Shown here: piece by piece, positions 18,636 to 28,081 of the stretch
How the letters are laid out: every line of letters starts with the position of its first letter
Position numbering within the stretch: the stretch's first letter is position 1
NCBI GenBank assembly: GCA_964572845.1
Contig: CAZNFX010000006.1
Location: forward strand, 186,001 to 250,000
Direction of reading: 5' to 3'
DNA length: 64,000 nt
Source of the DNA: Bin55 sp964572845
GTDB lineage: Bacteria; Pseudomonadota; Gammaproteobacteria; Pseudomonadales; Azotimanducaceae
Translations under genes and position numbers: made by a program
The notes under the pieces: model-generated
Told to the model about the DNA's origin: nothing
The model's input: only the letters and a program-made list of their open reading frames with translations
The model's database searches: none

Positions 18636-19895
18636 ATGTTTTTTGATCGACCCGAAAAAGGACTCAAGACTCTTCTTCTAACTGTACGCATTTCAAGCTC
18701 TGACTACCCTGAGCACGACGTGGAAGAGATGAAGGAGTTGGCAGAATCGGCCGGATTGAGCGTAGAACTAACACAATGGGTTTCGCGTTCTGCCCCACAC
18801 CCTGCGACGTGCATAGGGAGTGGAAAATTACAGGAACTGGCCGGTACGATTCGAAGCAACCATCTTGATCTGCTCTTGATGGACTACGAACTTACTGCAA
18901 CTCAACAAAGAAACTTGGAAGTTGAGCTCAACGTTCGCGTATTGACGCGTACGGAATTGATTCTTCACATTTTTGAAGGTCGTGCACACACATACGAAGG
19001 CAAGCTGCAGGTGGAGCTGGCGATGCTCTCTCACGCACAATCGCACCTTGTTCGCGGCTGGACGCACCTGGATCGACAACGTGGTGGTGTGAACCTGAGG
19101 GGCGTTGGCGAGAAGCAGCTGGCTATAGACAAGTACCTGTTGCAACAACGCATAAGCACGACCCGCTCCCGCCTCGAGAAAGTGAAGCGGCAGAGATCGC
19201 AGCAACGTCGCAAACGAGTGAGGTCACGCCTGCCAATTGTGGCGCTCGTAGGCTATACAAACACTGGCAAGTCAACACTCTTCAATGCTTTGACGCAATC
19301 ATCCGTGTATGCTGATGATCGGCTCTTTGCAACGTTGGACCCCACTGTACGCCAGCTCGATATTGCCGGTCGTCACAAGGTGCTTCTTGCTGATACAGTA
19401 GGGTTTATCAAAGATCTGCCCATGGATCTTGTCGCAGCCTTCAAGGCAACCTTGGAGGAGGCTTGCAATGCGGACTTGTTGCTGCATGTCTTGGATTCTT
19501 CAGCTACAAACTTGGATGAAGTCCAATCGTCCGTTGAGACAGTGCTCACCGAGATCAACGCGCATACCATACCGAGGATAGCGGTGTACAACAAGACCGA
19601 CCTGACCGAGAGTACTGTAGGGATTCAGCATGGCGCCGTCCATGTGAGCGCAAAGTACTACCAAGGTCTGGCGGAGCTGCAAGACCTAATCGCGCACAGA
19701 CTATGGGGCCTGCCGACGAAGTATTGCATCGAATTGCAGCCTTCGGAGGGGAAGATACGTTCTGTTCTCTACCAAATGCACGCCGTCGAAACTGAATCGT
19801 TTTCGGACGACGGGTGCGCGGTTCTTACCGTGAATCTAGCGCGTGAGCAGGTACAGGAACTCGAATCACGGCACGGATTTTGCTTGCACGCCTAG
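18636..19895 (+). CDS. hflX: Ribosome-associated GTPase HflX
   Basis: HflX splits stalled 70S ribosomes under stress. The 419-residue protein has an N-terminal HflX domain, a linker helix region and a G domain from about residue 203 with G1 GYTNTGKST, G3 DTVGFI and G4 NKTD. The linker motif reads GVGEKQLAIDKYLL where most homologues have GPGETQLExDRR, so the conserved glutamate and arginines of that element differ. It follows miaA after 116 nt with no hfq between, and hflK follows. Confidence 0.94.
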   Translation: MFFDRPEKGLKTLLLTVRISSSDYPEHDVEEMKELAESAGLSVELTQWVSRSAPHPATCIGSGKLQELAGTIRSNHLDLLLMDYELTATQQRNLEVELNVRVLTRTELILHIFEGRAHTYEGKLQVELAMLSHAQSHLVRGWTHLDRQRGGVNLRGVGEKQLAIDKYLLQQRISTTRSRLEKVKRQRSQQRRKRVRSRLPIVALVGYTNTGKSTLFNALTQSSVYADDRLFATLDPTVRQLDIAGRHKVLLADTVGFIKDLPMDLVAAFKATLEEACNADLLLHVLDSSATNLDEVQSSVETVLTEINAHTIPRIAVYNKTDLTESTVGIQHGAVHVSAKYYQGLAELQDLIAHRLWGLPTKYCIELQPSEGKIRSVLYQMHAVETESFSDDGCAVLTVNLAREQVQELESRHGFCLHA

Positions 19896-19939
19896 CGAAC
19901 TCAATCTACAATCTGAATGCTAATGCATATGGAGTAACA

Positions 19940-21088
19940 ATGGCTTGGAACGACAATGACGGTCGGAAGCGAGATCCCTGGGCTAACCAAGGTGGCGAGA
20001 AAGGTCCGCCCGATTTAGACGACGCATTTCGAAAATTGCAGGGGCAATTGAAAGGAATGTTTGGAGGCGGAGGAGGCGGTGGTTCCGGGTCCTCAGGCGG
20101 CGGAAAGGGTTTCCGAATCCGGCCGATGTTCATATTGCTTCTTGTAGCTGTTTTGGGGATTGTTTGGTTCGCCTTCGGATGGTATCAGGTGGACGCGCAA
20201 GAAAGAGGCGTCGTATTCCGATTTGGCAAGGCGCAAGAGCTCGTAAAGGATCCAGGATTGAATTGGAATCCTCCAATCATCGACAAGGTCGAGAAGGTCA
20301 ACATCACGCGAGTTCGCTCGAGCCAGCACGAGCAAGACATGCTCACCGAGGACGAGAATATCATCAAGATTAATCTCGTCGTGCAGTATGTCGTTGAAGA
20401 TGCGATCAGCAATCTGGTCAACATTCGTGATCCCGAGCAAAGCCTCGAACATGCAACGGAGAGTGCTCTTCGACATGTTGTTGGAAGTTCGAACATGGAT
20501 GCGGTCATTACGGAAGGGCGCGAGGTCCTGGGAGACGACGTTCAGGTGAGGCTTCAAAGCTACTTGGATCGGTACTTGACAGGAATACGCGTGCGCAAGG
20601 TCAACATTGACAGCGTCGGCCCTCCAGAGGAAGTTCAGGAAGCGTTTGACGACGTGCAAAAATCCAAGGAAGACCAAATTCGCACTATAAACTTGGCAAA
20701 CGCCCATGCAGAGCAGGTTGTGCCTGAAGCTCGTGGCGAAGCCGAGAAGATCATTCAGAGCGCCAACGCCTACCGTGATCAGGTAATAGCTCGCGCGCAA
20801 GGTGAAGCGGATCGATTCACCAAGTTGCTCGTCGAATATCAAGCAGCTCCGGAGGTCACCAAAGACCGCCTGTACATTACAGCGATGGAGGAGGTTATGC
20901 AATCAACCGCCAAAGTAATGGTAGACATTGATGGAGGAAACAACCTCTTGCTATTGCCTCTAGATCAACAGGTGCGAAACGTGCAGGGCGGCAGTCCTAT
21001 ATCGATGTCGAATTCGCTGACTGACACCCTCGGACAAGGAAACTTGCTGCAAAGGGATTCGTCTCGCGGACCGTCGAGTCAACGGTAG
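19940..21088 (+). CDS. hflK: FtsH modulator HflK
   Basis: HflK and HflC form a periplasm-facing prohibitin-like cage around the FtsH protease. The 382-residue product begins MAWNDNDGRKRDPW, followed by a glycine-rich stretch (about 38-53), one membrane segment (about 60-80), an SPFH domain and a coiled coil ending with VIARAQGEADRF. ATG 19940 is chosen over an upstream in-frame ATG at 19880 because GGAG (19931-19934) precedes it and the product then matches the family N terminus. Confidence 0.95.
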   Translation: MAWNDNDGRKRDPWANQGGEKGPPDLDDAFRKLQGQLKGMFGGGGGGGSGSSGGGKGFRIRPMFILLLVAVLGIVWFAFGWYQVDAQERGVVFRFGKAQELVKDPGLNWNPPIIDKVEKVNITRVRSSQHEQDMLTEDENIIKINLVVQYVVEDAISNLVNIRDPEQSLEHATESALRHVVGSSNMDAVITEGREVLGDDVQVRLQSYLDRYLTGIRVRKVNIDSVGPPEEVQEAFDDVQKSKEDQIRTINLANAHAEQVVPEARGEAEKIIQSANAYRDQVIARAQGEADRFTKLLVEYQAAPEVTKDRLYITAMEEVMQSTAKVMVDIDGGNNLLLLPLDQQVRNVQGGSPISMSNSLTDTLGQGNLLQRDSSRGPSSQR

Positions 21089-21099
21089 GAGATTGAATA

Positions 21100-21984
21100 A
21101 TGGGTGCTAGCGTAAGAACCATAGTCATCGTTGTTGTCCTCGTGATCGTGGGAGCGCTCCTGCTGGATGCGTTCTTCATTGTGGATGAGCGGCAGCGTGC
21201 AATTGTGCTTCGCTTCGGCGAAATGACTTCGGATGAAGACGGCGAACAGCCGGGACTTCATTTCAAACTCCCTATAGCCGACGAGGTCAAGTACTTCGAC
21301 GCGAGGGTGTTAACCATGGATACTCCGCCTCAACGCTACTACACGAGCGAGAAGAAGCCGCTCATTGTCGACTCTTTTGTCAAGTGGCGTGTGGGGGATC
21401 CCGGTCTCTACTACACAGCCACCTCGGGAGAGGAGGAAACCGCGAATGGTCGTCTCGAGGATCGTGTGAACGAAGGACTGCGCAATCAGATCGGCCGACG
21501 CACGATGCACGACGTGATATCGGGCGAACGCGACGAACTTATGCAGGAGCTAACCGACGAATTAAATAGCGTCATGTTGGCCGAATTCGGAATAGCGGTG
21601 CTCGATGTTCGTGTGAAGAAAATCGATTTGCCTCCCGAGGTATCTGCGGCAGTTTTCGAGCGCATGAATTCTGAGCGAGCTATTGAGGCTCGGCAGTACC
21701 GTGCAGGAGGCACGGAGATAGCGCGTGGAGTCACGGCAACTGCAGACGCGGAAAGCATCGTCATTGAAGCGGAAGCCTACAAGGAATCCGAGCAGATTCG
21801 AGGCGACGGCGACGCGGAGGCCGCACGAATCTACGCTGAGGCGTACAATCAAGATCCCGAATTCTACGAGTTCTACAGAAGCATCAACGCTTACAGAACG
21901 GTGTTTTCGGATGGCAGTTCCTTGCTTGTGCTTGATCCCTCCAGCGAATTCTTCAAGTACTTCAAGAGCGACACGGGAAGTTAA
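21100..21984 (+). CDS. hflC: FtsH modulator HflC
   Basis: This 294-residue partner of HflK has one N-terminal membrane segment (about 5-27), then the SPFH core with RQRAIVLRFGE and the helical region containing EAYKESEQIRGDGDAEAARIYA split across its repeats. It follows hflK by 11 nt, with AGGAG ahead of its ATG. A strong hairpin lies 35 nt after its stop and probably ends the tsaE-to-hflC transcript. Confidence 0.95.
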   Translation: MGASVRTIVIVVVLVIVGALLLDAFFIVDERQRAIVLRFGEMTSDEDGEQPGLHFKLPIADEVKYFDARVLTMDTPPQRYYTSEKKPLIVDSFVKWRVGDPGLYYTATSGEEETANGRLEDRVNEGLRNQIGRRTMHDVISGERDELMQELTDELNSVMLAEFGIAVLDVRVKKIDLPPEVSAAVFERMNSERAIEARQYRAGGTEIARGVTATADAESIVIEAEAYKESEQIRGDGDAEAARIYAEAYNQDPEFYEFYRSINAYRTVFSDGSSLLVLDPSSEFFKYFKSDTGS

Positions 21985-22018
21985 ACCTCCACAAAATACT
22001 GAATAGGATTTCTAGCTA

Positions 22019-22052
22019 ACAGCCATCGCGCACCTCGTGGCGCGATGGCTGT
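22019..22052 (+). terminator. 13-bp perfect hairpin after hflC
   Basis: 22019-22031 and 22040-22052 form a perfect 13-bp, GC-rich inverted repeat with an 8-nt loop. It is by far the strongest hairpin I saw in an intergenic position. Only ATCTT follows, so it is not a textbook intrinsic terminator; transcript-end protection or attenuation ahead of purA is also possible. Confidence 0.6.
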
Positions 22053-22152
22053 ATCTTGGGCGGCAGTACTGTGTTCGTCCCGCTCGATTGTGCGTCCAAC
22101 CATGGACGAATTCCAAGGATTACCACTCTGACCAAAGTCATGTAGGCTCGCG

Positions 22153-23451
22153 ATGGCAAGGTGCATTGTTGTTGTAGGTGCCCAATGGGGCGATGAGGGC
22201 AAGGGGAAAGTTGTCGACTTGCTCTCCCGAAACGCTCTGGCGGTCGTTCGGTTTCAAGGTGGTCACAACGCCGGACACACATTGGTCGTCGACGGAAAAA
22301 AGACAGTGTTGCATCTGATTCCGTCGGGAATACTGCGTCGCAACGCACTTAGCGTGATTGCACATGGCGTCGTTGTATCGCCAGATGCCTTGATTGAGGA
22401 GTGCGCCGTCCTTGAAGCAAGCAACGTGCCGGTGATTGACCGACTTCGTGTGAGCATGGAGTGCTCCCTGGTGCTGCCTTGCCACTCAGCGTTGGATGTT
22501 GCGCGCGAGGATCGTCAAGGCGGCGACAAGATTGGAACTACCCGTCGGGGAATTGGCCCGGCTATTGAAGACAAGGTAGCCCGTCGCGGTTTGCGAATAT
22601 CCGATCTGTTCGAATTCGAGCGCTGCGTGCAGAAGCTTGACGAACTCTACGACTATCACAATTTCCTTCTAACCCACTACTACGAACAACAACCTGTCGA
22701 CGTCACAGAGACCAAAGAGAAGCTGTCGCAATTTGCTGAATTTGTCGCACCGATAGCCTGCGACACCGTCGACCTGCTGCATCAGTTGCGGCGCAAGAAC
22801 GGACTGATTGTCTTAGAAGGAGCACAGGGAGCCATGTTGGATGTCGACTTGGGGACCTACCCCTATGTCACGTCGTCGAACACCGTTTCCGGCAGCGTCG
22901 CAATTGGAACGGGATTGGGACCCGATTGCATAGACTGCGTTGTGGGAGTAGTGAAGGCCTACACCACACGTGTGGGAGAAGGTCCATTTCCCACGGAACT
23001 GCACGATTCAACTGGAGAACGGATGGCCAAGTCGGGAGACGAGTTTGGCTCGACCACCGGTAGACCGCGACGATGCGGCTGGCTCGACGCCCAAGCGCTA
23101 AAACACGCAATTCGCATCAACGGAATGTCGCAGCTCGTCTTGACGAAGTTTGATGTCCTCGATGGGTTCGACACGGTGCGTGTCTGCGTGGGCTATGACG
23201 ACAATCGCAGCAACCAACCAGCTGCCAAGACGCATGGAAGCGGGTATCTAGCGCAGGTGCGCCCCATATATGAAGATCTGCCCGGATGGAATGGCAACTC
23301 GGCGGAGGCCTGTAGTCTTGAACAGTTGCCATCCAACGCAAGAGCCTACGTAACGCGTTTGGAAGAATTGCTCGAAAGACCGATAGCGGGGATTTCCACA
23401 GGTGCTGAGCGGATGTCAATCATCGGGCTCGATCAAGATCTTCTCGCTTGA
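22153..23451 (+). CDS. purA: Adenylosuccinate synthetase
   Basis: PurA makes adenylosuccinate from IMP, aspartate and GTP, the committed step to AMP. The 432-residue protein has the family motifs QWGDEGKGKVVD at the N terminus, GGHNAGHT and the GTP-site region TTGRPRR. The order hflC-purA is the common gammaproteobacterial one, although the small yjeT-like gene often found between them is absent. Confidence 0.97.
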   Translation: MARCIVVVGAQWGDEGKGKVVDLLSRNALAVVRFQGGHNAGHTLVVDGKKTVLHLIPSGILRRNALSVIAHGVVVSPDALIEECAVLEASNVPVIDRLRVSMECSLVLPCHSALDVAREDRQGGDKIGTTRRGIGPAIEDKVARRGLRISDLFEFERCVQKLDELYDYHNFLLTHYYEQQPVDVTETKEKLSQFAEFVAPIACDTVDLLHQLRRKNGLIVLEGAQGAMLDVDLGTYPYVTSSNTVSGSVAIGTGLGPDCIDCVVGVVKAYTTRVGEGPFPTELHDSTGERMAKSGDEFGSTTGRPRRCGWLDAQALKHAIRINGMSQLVLTKFDVLDGFDTVRVCVGYDDNRSNQPAAKTHGSGYLAQVRPIYEDLPGWNGNSAEACSLEQLPSNARAYVTRLEELLERPIAGISTGAERMSIIGLDQDLLA

Positions 23452-23480
23452 GTTCGTTGACCAAATCGTAAAATGTTCGC

Positions 23481-23684
23481 ATGATTGATCCGAAGTTGCT
23501 TGATTTGCTGGTGTGTCCGTTGACCAAGGAGGAGTTGGTCTACAACAAGACATCCAACGAGCTTTGGTCTCGCGGTGCTGGGTTGGCCTATCCTGTCAAG
23601 GATGGCATTCCGGTCATGGTTGTGGCCGAAGCACGCGAATTGACAGACTCTGAGAAGTCAAGCTTGTCTAATCCTTCGTCTTAA
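23481..23684 (+). CDS. Trm112/YcaR family small protein
   Basis: This 67-residue protein matches the UPF0434/YcaR group of the Trm112 family: opening LLDLLVCPLTKEEL, then LAYPVKDGIPVMV. Trm112 proteins bind and activate methyltransferases in eukaryotes; the bacterial role is unsettled. Only one cysteine remains of the zinc-binding pairs of longer members. It lies 29 nt after purA and before folE2. Confidence 0.85.
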   Translation: MIDPKLLDLLVCPLTKEELVYNKTSNELWSRGAGLAYPVKDGIPVMVVAEARELTDSEKSSLSNPSS

Positions 23685-23762
23685 CAACATGCTAATCGAC
23701 AAATTCTTGATTCGTAGGAACCTTGATCGTTGGTACAGCGACAACTTGATCAGAACTCAACC

Positions 23763-24713
23763 ATGAACAAACTCTACTCTATCGGCGACCAAGTGATGCC
23801 CGATGTGGCCATGCGAGTGTTGAAGGATGAACAGGATCCTTTGGACTGGGTTGGAATGAGTGGAATTCGCCTCCCCATGCAGTTTCGGGATGGCGATGAG
23901 GTCCGCAACGCGCCGAGCACCGTTCAGTTGTATGTGAATTTGTGCGATCCCAAAGCGAAGGGCATCCACATGTCGCGGCTCTACATGTTGCTCGACGAGA
24001 AAGCCGGCAAGCATCCGCTTGCTCCTTCCTCGATTAGTAGCTTTCTGTCCCAAATGCTCGAATCGCATAGCGAGTTTTCCACTCGCGCATTCGTGGAGTT
24101 CTCCTTTGACCAGCATTTGCGCCGTCCGGCCCTAGTCTCCGAACATGCGGGATGGAACAACTACTCGGTCGTGGTTCGAGGAGAGCACGTACACGGATCA
24201 GTCCACGTTGACTTGCAGTTTGTCGTTCACTATTCCAGTACGTGTCCCGCATCAGCAGCATTGGCTCGACAATCCATTCAGCATCAATTCGATCAGGACT
24301 TTGGGTCTGTGGGGACCGTTAGCGCGACGCGCATTCGACATTGGTTGGGATCGGACGAAGGGATTGTCGCAACTCCGCATGGGCAGCGCAGTTCGGCAAG
24401 AGTCATAGTTCGAGTGAATCCGGAATCAGCCACTTTTCCGCTTACACATCTAATCGACAGCGTGGAGAATGCTCTTGTCACTCCAGTCCAAACCGCTGTG
24501 AAGCGCGTCGATGAACAGGAATTTGCCTTGTTGAATGGCCAGAACCCAATGTTTTGCGAAGACGCCGGCAGACGTTTGAAGACTTGCCTGGACGCGGAAC
24601 CAGAAGTCGTGGACTTCCAAGTGCGCGTCGAGCACTACGAAAGCTTGCATGCCCACAATGCGGTGTGCATGGTTGCGAAAGGAGTACCGGAGGGTTTTAG
24701 CCCCTTGCCTTAG
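23763..24713 (+). CDS. folE2: GTP cyclohydrolase FolE2 (type IB)
   Basis: FolE2 makes dihydroneopterin triphosphate from GTP, the entry to folate and queuosine precursors, and is the metal-flexible alternative to zinc-dependent FolE. The product of about 316 residues shows MPDVAM, DWVGMSGIRLPMQF, DPKAKGIHMSRLYMLL and the active-site cysteine block YSSTCPASAAL. ATG 23763 is chosen from the family N terminus; TTG 23730, with AGGAA at 23716-23720, would add 11 residues. It converges on tRNA-Leu. Confidence 0.9.
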   Translation: MNKLYSIGDQVMPDVAMRVLKDEQDPLDWVGMSGIRLPMQFRDGDEVRNAPSTVQLYVNLCDPKAKGIHMSRLYMLLDEKAGKHPLAPSSISSFLSQMLESHSEFSTRAFVEFSFDQHLRRPALVSEHAGWNNYSVVVRGEHVHGSVHVDLQFVVHYSSTCPASAALARQSIQHQFDQDFGSVGTVSATRIRHWLGSDEGIVATPHGQRSSARVIVRVNPESATFPLTHLIDSVENALVTPVQTAVKRVDEQEFALLNGQNPMFCEDAGRRLKTCLDAEPEVVDFQVRVEHYESLHAHNAVCMVAKGVPEGFSPLP

Positions 24714-24747
24714 GTAGTCACGAATGGCGTCGAAGTGATCAAGCGCT

Positions 24748-24834
24748 TGGTGCCGAGAAGAGGACTCGAACCTCCACGGGGTTGCCCCCACCAGCACCTG
24801 AAGCTGGCGTGTCTACCAATTTCACCATCTCGGC
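24748..24834 (-). tRNA. tRNA-Leu (anticodon CAG)
   Basis: The minus strand reads GCCGAGATGGTGAAATTGGT and continues into a full class II tRNA of 87 nt with a long variable arm. The anticodon stem CCAGC/GCTGG encloses loop TTCAGGT, so the anticodon is CAG. The T-arm contains GGTTCGAGTCC, the acceptor stem pairs fully, and CCA is encoded at the 3' end (24748-24750). Confidence 0.97.
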
Positions 24835-24916
24835 GACAAGTGCAAGCGCAACGGGAGTGCCAATGACAAGAGTCCGCAACCCAACAGGTACACGAGCCCT
24901 CATATCGACTTGAGAA

Positions 24917-24946
24917 ATGATAGTACATTCGAAAGTTGGAGACCAA
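24917..24946 (-). promoter_or_regulatory. Possible tRNA-Leu promoter
   Basis: On the minus strand TTGGTC (24941-24946), 18 nt, TATCAT (24917-24922) lies about 80 nt upstream of the mature tRNA 5' end. Plausible but not strong. Confidence 0.35.
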
Positions 24947-25027
24947 TTTAGTGCGCATTTCGTTGGAACAACTTGCACGCATCGCGCACGAGACTGAATG
25001 GTTATAGACACTCGAATAGGACACAAG

Positions 25028-25056
25028 TCGCAGTATCAATTCATTTATGTTATAAT
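25028..25056 (+). promoter_or_regulatory. rnr promoter with a perfect -10
   Basis: TATAAT lies at 25051-25056 in AT-rich DNA. The hexamer 17 nt upstream (25028-25033, TCGCAG) is a poor -35. The 5' leader to rnr would be about 150 nt. Confidence 0.45.
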
Positions 25057-25214
25057 GTTAGCTCCTGCCAAGATTAGCACTCAGTGCAAGTCGTCGGTGC
25101 GTTACCCAAGTAAGGATCGATCTCGGGTCTCATTGCTCGTTTTCCATTAAGTAAGTCGGTCTGCAATCTGTCGCTAGCTGACTTCCTAGACAGACGCATC
25201 TTCCTCCAACAACC

Positions 25215-27161
25215 ATGACGAAGGCCACAAAACCCCGAATCAGAAGGGTCTTGCGAAAATCTGGACCGACGCCCTATGGAAAGCTGGTCGGCTTGATGCG
25301 GAATGGAGAAGGAATCTCCGCCCAGCTCAAGTCGATGGTACGCCAGGGCGAAGTAACCCAGGATAGCCGTGGCCGCTACGCGCTCGCAAATGTCCAGCAA
25401 TCAGGTACGTCACAGTCAGATGAAGTTACAGGGATTGTGATCAAAGAGTCGAATCGTTGGAAATTGCAATCCTTGGATCCATCCGAACGTTCGACCGTCA
25501 CCATTGAACCCACCACGGATCTACAAAGCGGCGATGTGGCGACGGTGAAGATTCAATACCGCACCGCGCACACTGCGCGAGGGTCAATCCAGGAAATCCT
25601 GCGGACGGATAACGAGGCGTCTCGTGCGGCCATCGCACTTCTTCGTGCCTTCCGAGTTCCTCATCAAGAGAGTCCTGCTTCTGCCGCTGCACGTATTCCT
25701 CAAGCAGTCGATGTGGAGAGCGAATCCCATCGAAAAGATCTCCGCAACACCCCCTTCGTGACCATAGACGGTGAAACAGCTAGAGACTTTGATGACGCTG
25801 TGTTCGGAGAGCGATGTGAAGATGGCACTTGGCGCCTTTGCGTCGCGATCGCCGATGTTGCCCACTACGTGAAGAATGGAGACCCCATTGATACCGAAGC
25901 GCGGTCCAGAGGAAACTCTGTCTATTTGCCTGACCGAGTGATCCCAATGCTGCCACACAAGCTGTCTAGCGGAATTTGTTCACTTAAGCCAAACGAAGAC
26001 CGGTTTGCAGTTGTGTGCGACATGCGCGTCGGCACTCAAGGATTGGTGGAGTCCTACGAGTTCTACGAAGCCACGATCCGATCCGCGGGACGACTCACCT
26101 ACACGGAAGCTGTTCAGATCACGAATGGCGAACTAGCACGACGCTCATCGTCGATTAACCAATCCCTGCGGGACATGTACGAAATCTATCTCTTGCTTCG
26201 GCAACAACGCAGTCAGCGTGGCGCGTTGGATTTCACTGAACGCGAGTCAGTCGTACATGTTGTCAACGGTAGTCCTGCGGACGTGGTTGCTCATCGAAGA
26301 AATGAGGCACACTGCCTGATTGAGGAATCGATGATTGCCGCAAACGTCTGTGCGGCCAAGTTTCTGCAGGATCGAAATCAAATTCCCCTCTACCGTGTAC
26401 ACGACGGTCCGGACGCCCGGTCGATATCGGAACTAAGACAGGACCTTGCCGGATGTCCCATTGATACGGGGCTAATACGAGGAGGTACTCCGCGATATAT
26501 GCAGCAATTGCTGGACGATATTCGACACAAGAGCAAGACCCCTTGGATTTGGGAGTTACAGGTCTTGCGCTCCATGACGCAAGCGATCTACACGTTCAAG
26601 AACACCGGGCACTTTGGTCTCGCTCTGGACGAATACTCGCACTTCACATCTCCAATTCGTAGGTATGCTGACCTGCATGTGCACCGCATGATCAAGGCGG
26701 CTTTGCACCAAGATGCAAGCGGAGCGCGAGTTCCACGATTCTCTGAGGACATGGGCAGCGAGCTCTCGATTTGCGAGCGCCGTGCCGTAGACGTCACGCG
26801 GAGAGTAGATGCCTGGCTGAAGTGTGCTTTATTGAAGAAGAAGATTGGCAAAATCTTTAACGGTCACATTGTTCGCGTAGAAGACTTTGGCCTCTTTGTT
26901 GAGCTCGATAGCTACTTCATCTCAGGAATGGTTCATGTGTCGCAGCTACGTGACGACTACTACGAAGTGAATGGAACAGAATTAGTAGGTGTAGCTACAG
27001 GTACGACGTACAAGATTGGGGATGCGATGAAGGTGCGGCTGGTTGCCGTGGATGTCGAGGAATCAAAGCTGGACCTGGTTGACGCAGCCCACAGCGAGAT
27101 CGGCCACGAATTTCGCAAAGGCAAACTGAAGTTCAAACGGCAACGGAAGGGAAGTTGGTGA
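25215..27161 (+). CDS. rnr: Ribonuclease R, compact form
   Basis: RNase R is a 3'-5' exoribonuclease that degrades structured RNA and works with tmRNA in removing faulty messages. At 648 residues it is shorter than E. coli RNase R (813). An N-terminal winged-helix region (about 1-60) is present, then a single reduced cold-shock-like segment without the usual GFGF motif (about 68-130), the RNB domain with TIDGETARDFDDAVF (about 183-197), and an S1 domain (about 545-630). The C-terminal basic tail is short. It is coupled to rlmB by a GTGA overlap, as in many relatives. Confidence 0.93.
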   Translation: MTKATKPRIRRVLRKSGPTPYGKLVGLMRNGEGISAQLKSMVRQGEVTQDSRGRYALANVQQSGTSQSDEVTGIVIKESNRWKLQSLDPSERSTVTIEPTTDLQSGDVATVKIQYRTAHTARGSIQEILRTDNEASRAAIALLRAFRVPHQESPASAAARIPQAVDVESESHRKDLRNTPFVTIDGETARDFDDAVFGERCEDGTWRLCVAIADVAHYVKNGDPIDTEARSRGNSVYLPDRVIPMLPHKLSSGICSLKPNEDRFAVVCDMRVGTQGLVESYEFYEATIRSAGRLTYTEAVQITNGELARRSSSINQSLRDMYEIYLLLRQQRSQRGALDFTERESVVHVVNGSPADVVAHRRNEAHCLIEESMIAANVCAAKFLQDRNQIPLYRVHDGPDARSISELRQDLAGCPIDTGLIRGGTPRYMQQLLDDIRHKSKTPWIWELQVLRSMTQAIYTFKNTGHFGLALDEYSHFTSPIRRYADLHVHRMIKAALHQDASGARVPRFSEDMGSELSICERRAVDVTRRVDAWLKCALLKKKIGKIFNGHIVRVEDFGLFVELDSYFISGMVHVSQLRDDYYEVNGTELVGVATGTTYKIGDAMKVRLVAVDVEESKLDLVDAAHSEIGHEFRKGKLKFKRQRKGSW

Positions 27162-27958
27162 GCAAGTCCCAACAACAGGATCGTGTGTATGGAATCCATG
27201 GTGCGACTTCCGTATTGAAGGGGTCCCCGCATCGAGTGCGCCGAGTCTTGATCGCTGAGGGATTTCACGGCAAGCGGTTGCAAGCAATACGTTCATTGGC
27301 CAGAGAGCAGCACATTGCTGTCAAGTCGGTGCCGCGTTCAACGTTGAATCGAATCACGAACGGTGCATTGCATCAGGGTGTGGTATTGGATGTCGATTCC
27401 ATAATCGCCAAGACCGAGATTGAATTGCAGAACGCTTTCGAGAGTTGGAAAACGCCGTTGATTTTGAGCTTGGACGCAGTAGTCGACCCCCGCAACGTTG
27501 GTGCATGCTTGAGAACTGCAGAAGGAGCGGGGGTGGATGCAGTTCTACTCGGAAGAAGTCGAAGCGCTCCGCTGACGGAAACAGTACATCGGACCTCCGT
27601 TGGGGCTTTGGAGTCGATGTTCGTTGTGCACGTAGCTAATCTGGTACGCAGATTGGATTGGTTCAAGAGTCACGGATGTTGGATTGTGGGCACAGATCAT
27701 TCGGCCAGTACCAACTACAGTGAAGTGGACTTAACGACGCCAACAGTGGTAGTTGTTGGAGGCGAAGAAAAGGGACTTCGAAAGCTAACCGCGTCGAAGT
27801 GCGACCAGGTGGTTGCAATTCCCATGTTGGGGCAAGTGGAAAGTCTCAACGTTGCGGTGGCAACCGGGGTACTGCTCTATGAAGCCAATCGGCAACGGGC
27901 CTTGGTTTCACAGAGCGCTACTGAAGGCACCAATGCAGCAACCGACACCGCGCATTGA
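27158..27958 (+). CDS. rlmB: 23S rRNA (guanosine-2'-O-)-methyltransferase RlmB
   Basis: RlmB methylates the 2'-O of G2251 in the 23S P loop. The 266-residue product has an L30e-like N-terminal domain (YGIHGATSVLKG) and a SPOUT domain with DPRNVGACLRTAEGAG, GGEEKGL and the knot motif IPMLGQVESLNVAVATG. GTG 27158 is chosen because it overlaps the rnr stop by 4 nt with GGAAGGGAAG upstream; TTG 27155 is possible. Confidence 0.95.
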   Translation: MSKSQQQDRVYGIHGATSVLKGSPHRVRRVLIAEGFHGKRLQAIRSLAREQHIAVKSVPRSTLNRITNGALHQGVVLDVDSIIAKTEIELQNAFESWKTPLILSLDAVVDPRNVGACLRTAEGAGVDAVLLGRSRSAPLTETVHRTSVGALESMFVVHVANLVRRLDWFKSHGCWIVGTDHSASTNYSEVDLTTPTVVVVGGEEKGLRKLTASKCDQVVAIPMLGQVESLNVAVATGVLLYEANRQRALVSQSATEGTNAATDTAH

Positions 27959-27959
27959 G

Positions 27960-27988
27960 TTGCGTACATTGCTCAATCCGGCTAGAAT
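27960..27988 (+). promoter_or_regulatory. Promoter of the rpsF ribosomal-protein operon
   Basis: TTGCGT (27960-27965), exactly 17 nt, TAGAAT (27983-27988). Transcription would begin near 27995, giving a leader of about 85 nt before rpsF, long enough for S6:S18 autoregulation, which is known for this operon in several bacteria. I did not identify the binding motif. Confidence 0.55.
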
Positions 27989-28081
27989 GGCGACCTGCGA
28001 ATCTCGATTCGCTCACTCAATACCACTCCTTGTTCTCGAACATCCATAGAGATTCGGGGACTTTTGCCAAAGGGAGATTCC

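Larger units (their letters stand above)
24835..25214. other. 380-nt divergent spacer between tRNA-Leu and rnr
   Basis: I find no gene here. The spacer holds the tRNA leader on one side and a perfect TATAAT for rnr on the other. Confidence 0.6.
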
